NCBI GenBank assembly: GCA_021464525.1
Contig: JADRCO010000382.1
Location: 1 to 35,180 of the forward strand
Reading direction: 5' to 3'
Source of the DNA: Rhizophagus sp. LPA8_4_AMF
Taxonomy: Eukaryota; Glomeromycota; Glomeromycetes; Glomerales; Glomeraceae
Length of the DNA stretch: 35,180 bases
Shown: positions 32,113 through 35,180 of the stretch, piece by piece
How positions within the stretch are numbered: the first letter of the stretch is position 1
Layout of the letters: each line of letters opens with the position of its first letter
Notes under the pieces: generated by a model
Told to the model about the DNA's origin: nothing
Database searches by the model: none
The model's input: the letters and a program-made list of their open reading frames with translations, nothing else
Position numbers and translations under genes: made by a program

Positions 32113-32690
32113 TCATAGTTTCCCTAAAAATTTTGTGACATTTCCATAGACTGCTATTTCTAGTTTGTATTTATCCTCGATACGTTCTTTCAGTGAAATA
32201 AAACCTTTATCCCAGTAAATTTCGAGATGAGCGTTATAATTACCAAAATGAAATTGTAGCAAATGTCAATAATTTTCATTATTTTTTATATAAATACATA
32301 ATATATTTCAAAATTAATTCGGAATTCGACCGAAATAACTGTTAGAATCTGAAATAAGCGGAATTGGTAAAGGTATCATTCCCTCGGGAAAATGTTTTGC
32401 AGTGGATGTCATCAGTTAGTTGATCGCCAAGACGGTTTATTTCTTGTTTAAAATCTTGGTCTGAGACGCTGGTATTTTCTAGATTCCGGGCTTGAGTAAT
32501 AAGAATGGCAGTAGATATAATGGGCCATTGGCTTCATTAGCAAGGTAAATGAGAACGTAATCTCGGTGTGCACTTCATGTTCCAATTGCTCCAAAAGTGC
32601 TTAGGCACAAATGAGATTATGCAATGCCACACTAGATACATGTAGAGAGAATTTCCACGAAAAAAAAATATCTGAATATTCCTCTAGAGT
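32113..32690 (-). pseudogene. decayed gene of unknown function
   Basis: Consecutive protein-like pieces on the minus strand, in shifting frames: LLEQLEHEVHTEI, then DYVLIYLANEANGPLYL, then TAILITQARNLENTSVSDQD with FKQEINRLGDQLTDD, then STAKHFPEGMIPLPIPLISD and SNSYFGRIPN, and after a probable former intron AHLEIYWDKGFISLKERIED followed by KYKLEIAVYGNVTKFLGKL and a stop at 32113-32115. At least three frame changes and two in-frame stops occur. I do not recognise the family. The GC content is clearly higher than in the surrounding AT-rich DNA, as expected of a gene relic. Confidence 0.5.
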
Positions 32691-32769
32691 TTTCACTTCA
32701 TCGTCCATTATATATACATCCGCTTATCCTATGTTTTCAATTTGTTCATAAAAAATTGTTTCCGATCCG

Positions 32770-32872
32770 ATCAAAAAATTTCGGTCATAAAAAAATCTTT
32801 TCCACCAAAATATTTTGGTCATTAAAAAATTATTTCAACCAAATAATTTTTGGTCAAAAAAAAAAAAAAAAT
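32770..32872. repeat. imperfect tandem repeat (TTTGGTCATAAAAAA type)
   Basis: Three degenerate copies of a ~34-bp unit: TTTCGGTCATAAAAAAA near 32779, TTTTGGTCATTAAAAAA near 32813 and TTTTTGGTCAAAAAAAA near 32847, with similar spacers (TTTCAACC, TTTCCACC). Confidence 0.55.
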
Positions 32873-33909
32873 CTGCGGTGGGTATACTATTTATTACAAT
32901 ATTAATTTAAAATATTAATGAGTATTACAAATGTTAATATATCCTGCTGCAAAAATTTTTTATGAACAAATTGGGGCGCAAAGAAAACATATGATAAATT
33001 CTAACTTAGGGTAAATAAAGAAGTGAAGAACCTTGATGGTATAAGTAATAGTAACATATTTTTAATTGATCACTGGCACAAACTAAACTTTGTAGTAATT
33101 GATTGTCCGTCCATTTTGGAGATGAAACATTTAATTCGGCAATTTTTTATATAAATTTATTAGTCTGGAACCGAAATTGTAATTAAAGTACCAAACAAAT
33201 TCTTGACTTTCTGGTTATCTCTCATTAAAAAATTATGAGGGTATCTTCAAAATTGCAAATTTTAAATGAGAGCTGAAATTATGAAATTAACATTTTCGTT
33301 AAATTTTACTATTCTGCTGGAGATTATGGGCATATTGTATTTTTCAACAATTAAAGAACTCATTTTTTGCAATCAGTGCTAGCCAAATTATATATTATGG
33401 CAATTAGAATTATTATAATATGAGCCAGAGGCTGCTTTGCTTAATTACGAACAAAATATGTATAAAAATTATTATGTAAAATGCCCCGCCAGTTATTAGT
33501 AAATTTGACAAAAATCCTTTCCATTTCTCGCGAATTGTGAAAAAATTTTTAAATTGTCCTTGTGTTACCACCAATTTACGTTGATCACCAGGTGATAACA
33601 GAAATTAAATGATGGTTTATACGTTAAATAGGGTAAAAAGCACTATGCCGATCAATTTTTATTTAAGTGTACGTTAAATAATAACAGAAAATAAATTCAC
33701 AAGCAAGTTTTTCTCGAAAGTAAAATTTGCTAAACAACTTTTTCTCGAAAGTAAAAGCTGTTTAAATGAAAGATTCGAAAATTTATTCAAAGGGACTGGG
33801 TAAATTAATTAAACTTGAAGAATTTTTCCAGAACTTATTATAAATCTTCATCAAAAACCTGCTTTTTCTCTCCTCAATCTTGAGAGATTATATAACAAAA
33901 AATTATAGT
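32873..33909. other. gene-poor region with a short direct repeat
   Basis: No coding frame is supported. TTTTTCTCGAAAGTAAAA occurs twice, at 33708-33725 and 33739-33756, 31 bp apart. The rest is AT-rich. Confidence 0.4.
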
Positions 33910-33981
33910 GGACGACTCGGCCATGCGTCAACTTGTGTATCGGTTGACAATGGGTCGACTCGTCCCATGGACAAGTCGTCC
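33910..33981. repeat. 72-bp imperfect palindrome with GGACGACT termini
   Basis: The element begins GGACGACT and ends AGTCGTCC. Inside it are nested inverted blocks, such as GTCAAC (33927-33932) against GTTGAC (33953-33958). It is noticeably more GC-rich than its surroundings. The shape is that of a small foldback or MITE-like element, or the remnant of one. No transposase is present. Confidence 0.55.
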
Positions 33982-34140
33982 TGCTTACATAATCAAGGAT
34001 CATCCGCGGCCTAATCAATAATAATAAACAAAATACACTATTTTAACTAAAATAATCTAACAATAAATAAAAGCAATACAATAGAAAATAATACATACTA
34101 AAATAGTACAATAAAATAATGAAACTAAATAGAAATAAAT

Positions 34141-34190
34141 GATGATCATTTCACTGATAATTAATAATTAATTAGGACGAAATGATCATC
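34141..34190. repeat. 50-bp hairpin with 12-bp arms
   Basis: GATGATCATTTC (34141-34152) is repeated inverted at 34179-34190, with an AT-rich 26-bp loop that contains ATTAATAATTAAT. It lies between the 33910 palindrome and the long inverted repeat at 34212. Confidence 0.6.
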
Positions 34191-34211
34191 CAATTATTAT
34201 AACTCCGTTGT

Positions 34212-34350
34212 AGACCAAACGTGCATTTGTCCCAAACCTGCACATCGGCCTAAATTAGAAGCCCATTTTAATAATGCCTTAAGACTGTACCAGCGACGAT
34301 CTTCTAATTTAGGCCGATGTGCAGGTTTGGGACAAATGCACGTTTGGTCT
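34212..34350. repeat. perfect 50-bp inverted repeat with 39-bp loop
   Basis: 34212-34261 and 34301-34350 are exact reverse complements over 50 bases, starting AGACCAAACGTGCATTTGTC on the left arm and ending GACAAATGCACGTTTGGTCT on the right. The 39-bp spacer is non-repetitive. Identity stops abruptly at the outer ends. Transcription across it would give a long perfect RNA hairpin. It could be a foldback transposable element, a small-RNA source, or a recent inverted duplication. Confidence 0.85.
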
Positions 34351-34513
34351 CCGTAACATTTGCTTTATATGTTTCAAATTTACATAGGAACGTTTCAGTC
34401 GGAAATTAGGTAATTACAGATAAATAGAGTCTAAACGCATAAAAAATTTTTTGTATTTTATATTTTTTCATTCAACCCCCTTAAAAAAAAAAATAATAAT
34501 TTGTAGAAAAACA

Positions 34514-35056
34514 ATGTTAAAATTGAAACAAAACTTTAAAGAAGTTTTATTAAGAATTTTTTTCATTCTTTTGTTCATAGGACTTATATTAGGAATATCT
34601 ATGAATAAAATACTTGTGGCATTTAAATTAAAAAATGTGGAACCAGTAACTTCTATACAATTTAATAATTTATCAGATGTAGGATTTCCAATATGGTCAT
34701 CATTTATGTGTGGATATAACCTAACTAAATTATCTGTACAAACATTAAAAATAAATGGACTAGACACAACAACAAGTATATCTGATAAATACGTTCGCCA
34801 AACTACAGTAAGCTCTTTATTACCTCGATATATAGATATTAGTACTGAGGATCGAACTTGTTTTGTATTTGAACCAAGGAACGAAATTTTTTTCAAAGCT
34901 GGTGAAATTGACCAAATTTTTTTAACAGCTTTTACTGATAAAGTTGCGCAACCTAATAGCCCTTTTTCATTATTATTTGGCATATTTAATCCCTATAAAA
35001 AAAGTGGATACGTTTTTTATACGGAATTTATACGGAACAATACGTTTACATACTGA
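34514..35056 (+). CDS. single-pass membrane protein, 3' end running into a repeat
   Basis: 180 aa from ATG 34514, chosen because the upstream in-frame ATG (34451) adds only low-complexity residues. A basic N-terminus (MLKLKQNFKEVL) precedes one hydrophobic segment (residues ~13-30, IFFILLFIGLILGISM). Then comes a ~150-residue domain with two or three Cys (SSFMCGYNL, EDRTCFVFEP) and several potential N-glycosylation sites, consistent with a type II membrane protein with a lumenal or external domain. I do not recognise the family. The conserved-looking frame ends around FGIFNPYKKSG; beyond 35007 the codons are supplied by a repeat element, so the natural C-terminus is probably lost or altered. 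The gene may therefore be truncated. Confidence 0.6.
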   Translation: MLKLKQNFKEVLLRIFFILLFIGLILGISMNKILVAFKLKNVEPVTSIQFNNLSDVGFPIWSSFMCGYNLTKLSVQTLKINGLDTTTSISDKYVRQTTVSSLLPRYIDISTEDRTCFVFEPRNEIFFKAGEIDQIFLTAFTDKVAQPNSPFSLLFGIFNPYKKSGYVFYTEFIRNNTFTY

Positions 35057-35180
35057 AAGATACGTTTTTCATACGGAGAGATACTGAATTGGTCAATTTT
35101 CCGTATCCTGAAAGACATGTTTTTCATATGGATTGATACTGAAAAAACGTATATACTGAGATACGGAAAATTGACCAATT
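35007..35180. repeat. GATACG-type repeat element with 21-bp inverted repeat, cut by the window edge
   Basis: A 19-bp unit (GATACGTTTTTCATACGGA and variants) occurs at 35007-35025, 35059-35077 and 35114-35132; the two later copies are followed by related TACTGAA words. A 21-bp sequence at 35087-35107 is perfectly repeated in inverted orientation at 35160-35180, the last bases of the window. The element may continue beyond the window. Confidence 0.75.

Noticed and set aside
34468-34983. 171-codon open frame antisense to the membrane-protein gene
   Set aside because: It mirrors the plus-strand gene codon for codon. The plus frame has a signal-anchor and a sensible Cys/Asn pattern, so the antisense frame is a shadow.

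Overview
The window looks like nuclear DNA of a filamentous fungus, most likely an arbuscular mycorrhizal (Glomeromycotina, Rhizophagus-type) genome. That placement is an inference. It rests on the strongly AT-rich intergenic DNA, dense short introns (about 65-110 nt, GTAAGT-like donors), tandem TKL-type kinases, an MLKL-like four-helix domain, YPDGDILII-type BTB proteins, and decayed Crinkler-type and Uma2-type sequences. No rRNA, tRNA, CRISPR array or bacterial-style operon was seen.

Layout. Positions 1-2880 are gene-poor, with imperfect repeats and a decayed Crinkler-like gene on the minus strand. Positions 2886-5965 hold two same-strand genes 99 bp apart: an MLKL-like protein (helical bundle plus degenerate kinase domain) and a catalytically complete TKL-type kinase. 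Positions 5966-9870 are a graveyard of gene fragments that includes a frameshifted Uma2 (DUF820) pseudogene. Positions 9873-20206 are a conserved block: a PDAP1/PP28-like phosphoprotein (+), the retromer core subunit VPS35 (-, 13 exons), mitoribosomal protein mS23 (+, divergent from VPS35), a DUF924 protein (-) with a 52-bp tandem duplication over its stop codon, and an orphan seven-pass membrane protein (+). Positions 20879-28558 hold a Sec14/CRAL-TRIO (SFH5-like) lipid-transfer protein (-), a nuclear-looking RNase III with SUMO-interaction-like motifs (-), and a head-to-head pair of BTB paralogs. Positions 29327-35180 return to repeat-rich DNA: an unrecognised multi-exon gene, a decayed gene, three hairpin-forming inverted repeats (one with perfect 50-bp arms), and a short membrane protein whose reading frame runs into a repeat element at the window edge.

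Exon structures were rebuilt by hand by joining consensus splice sites and checking reading phase. For the kinase pair, PDAP1, VPS35, mS23, DUF924, the 7TM gene, SFH5-like and RNase III, the joined exon lengths are exact multiples of three and end in a stop codon, which supports them strongly. How the genes work together: VPS35 (endosomal cargo retrieval) and the SFH5-like protein (lipid transfer) are both membrane-traffic housekeeping genes. The kinase pair is the most suggestive local system, an active kinase beside an MLKL-like putative effector.
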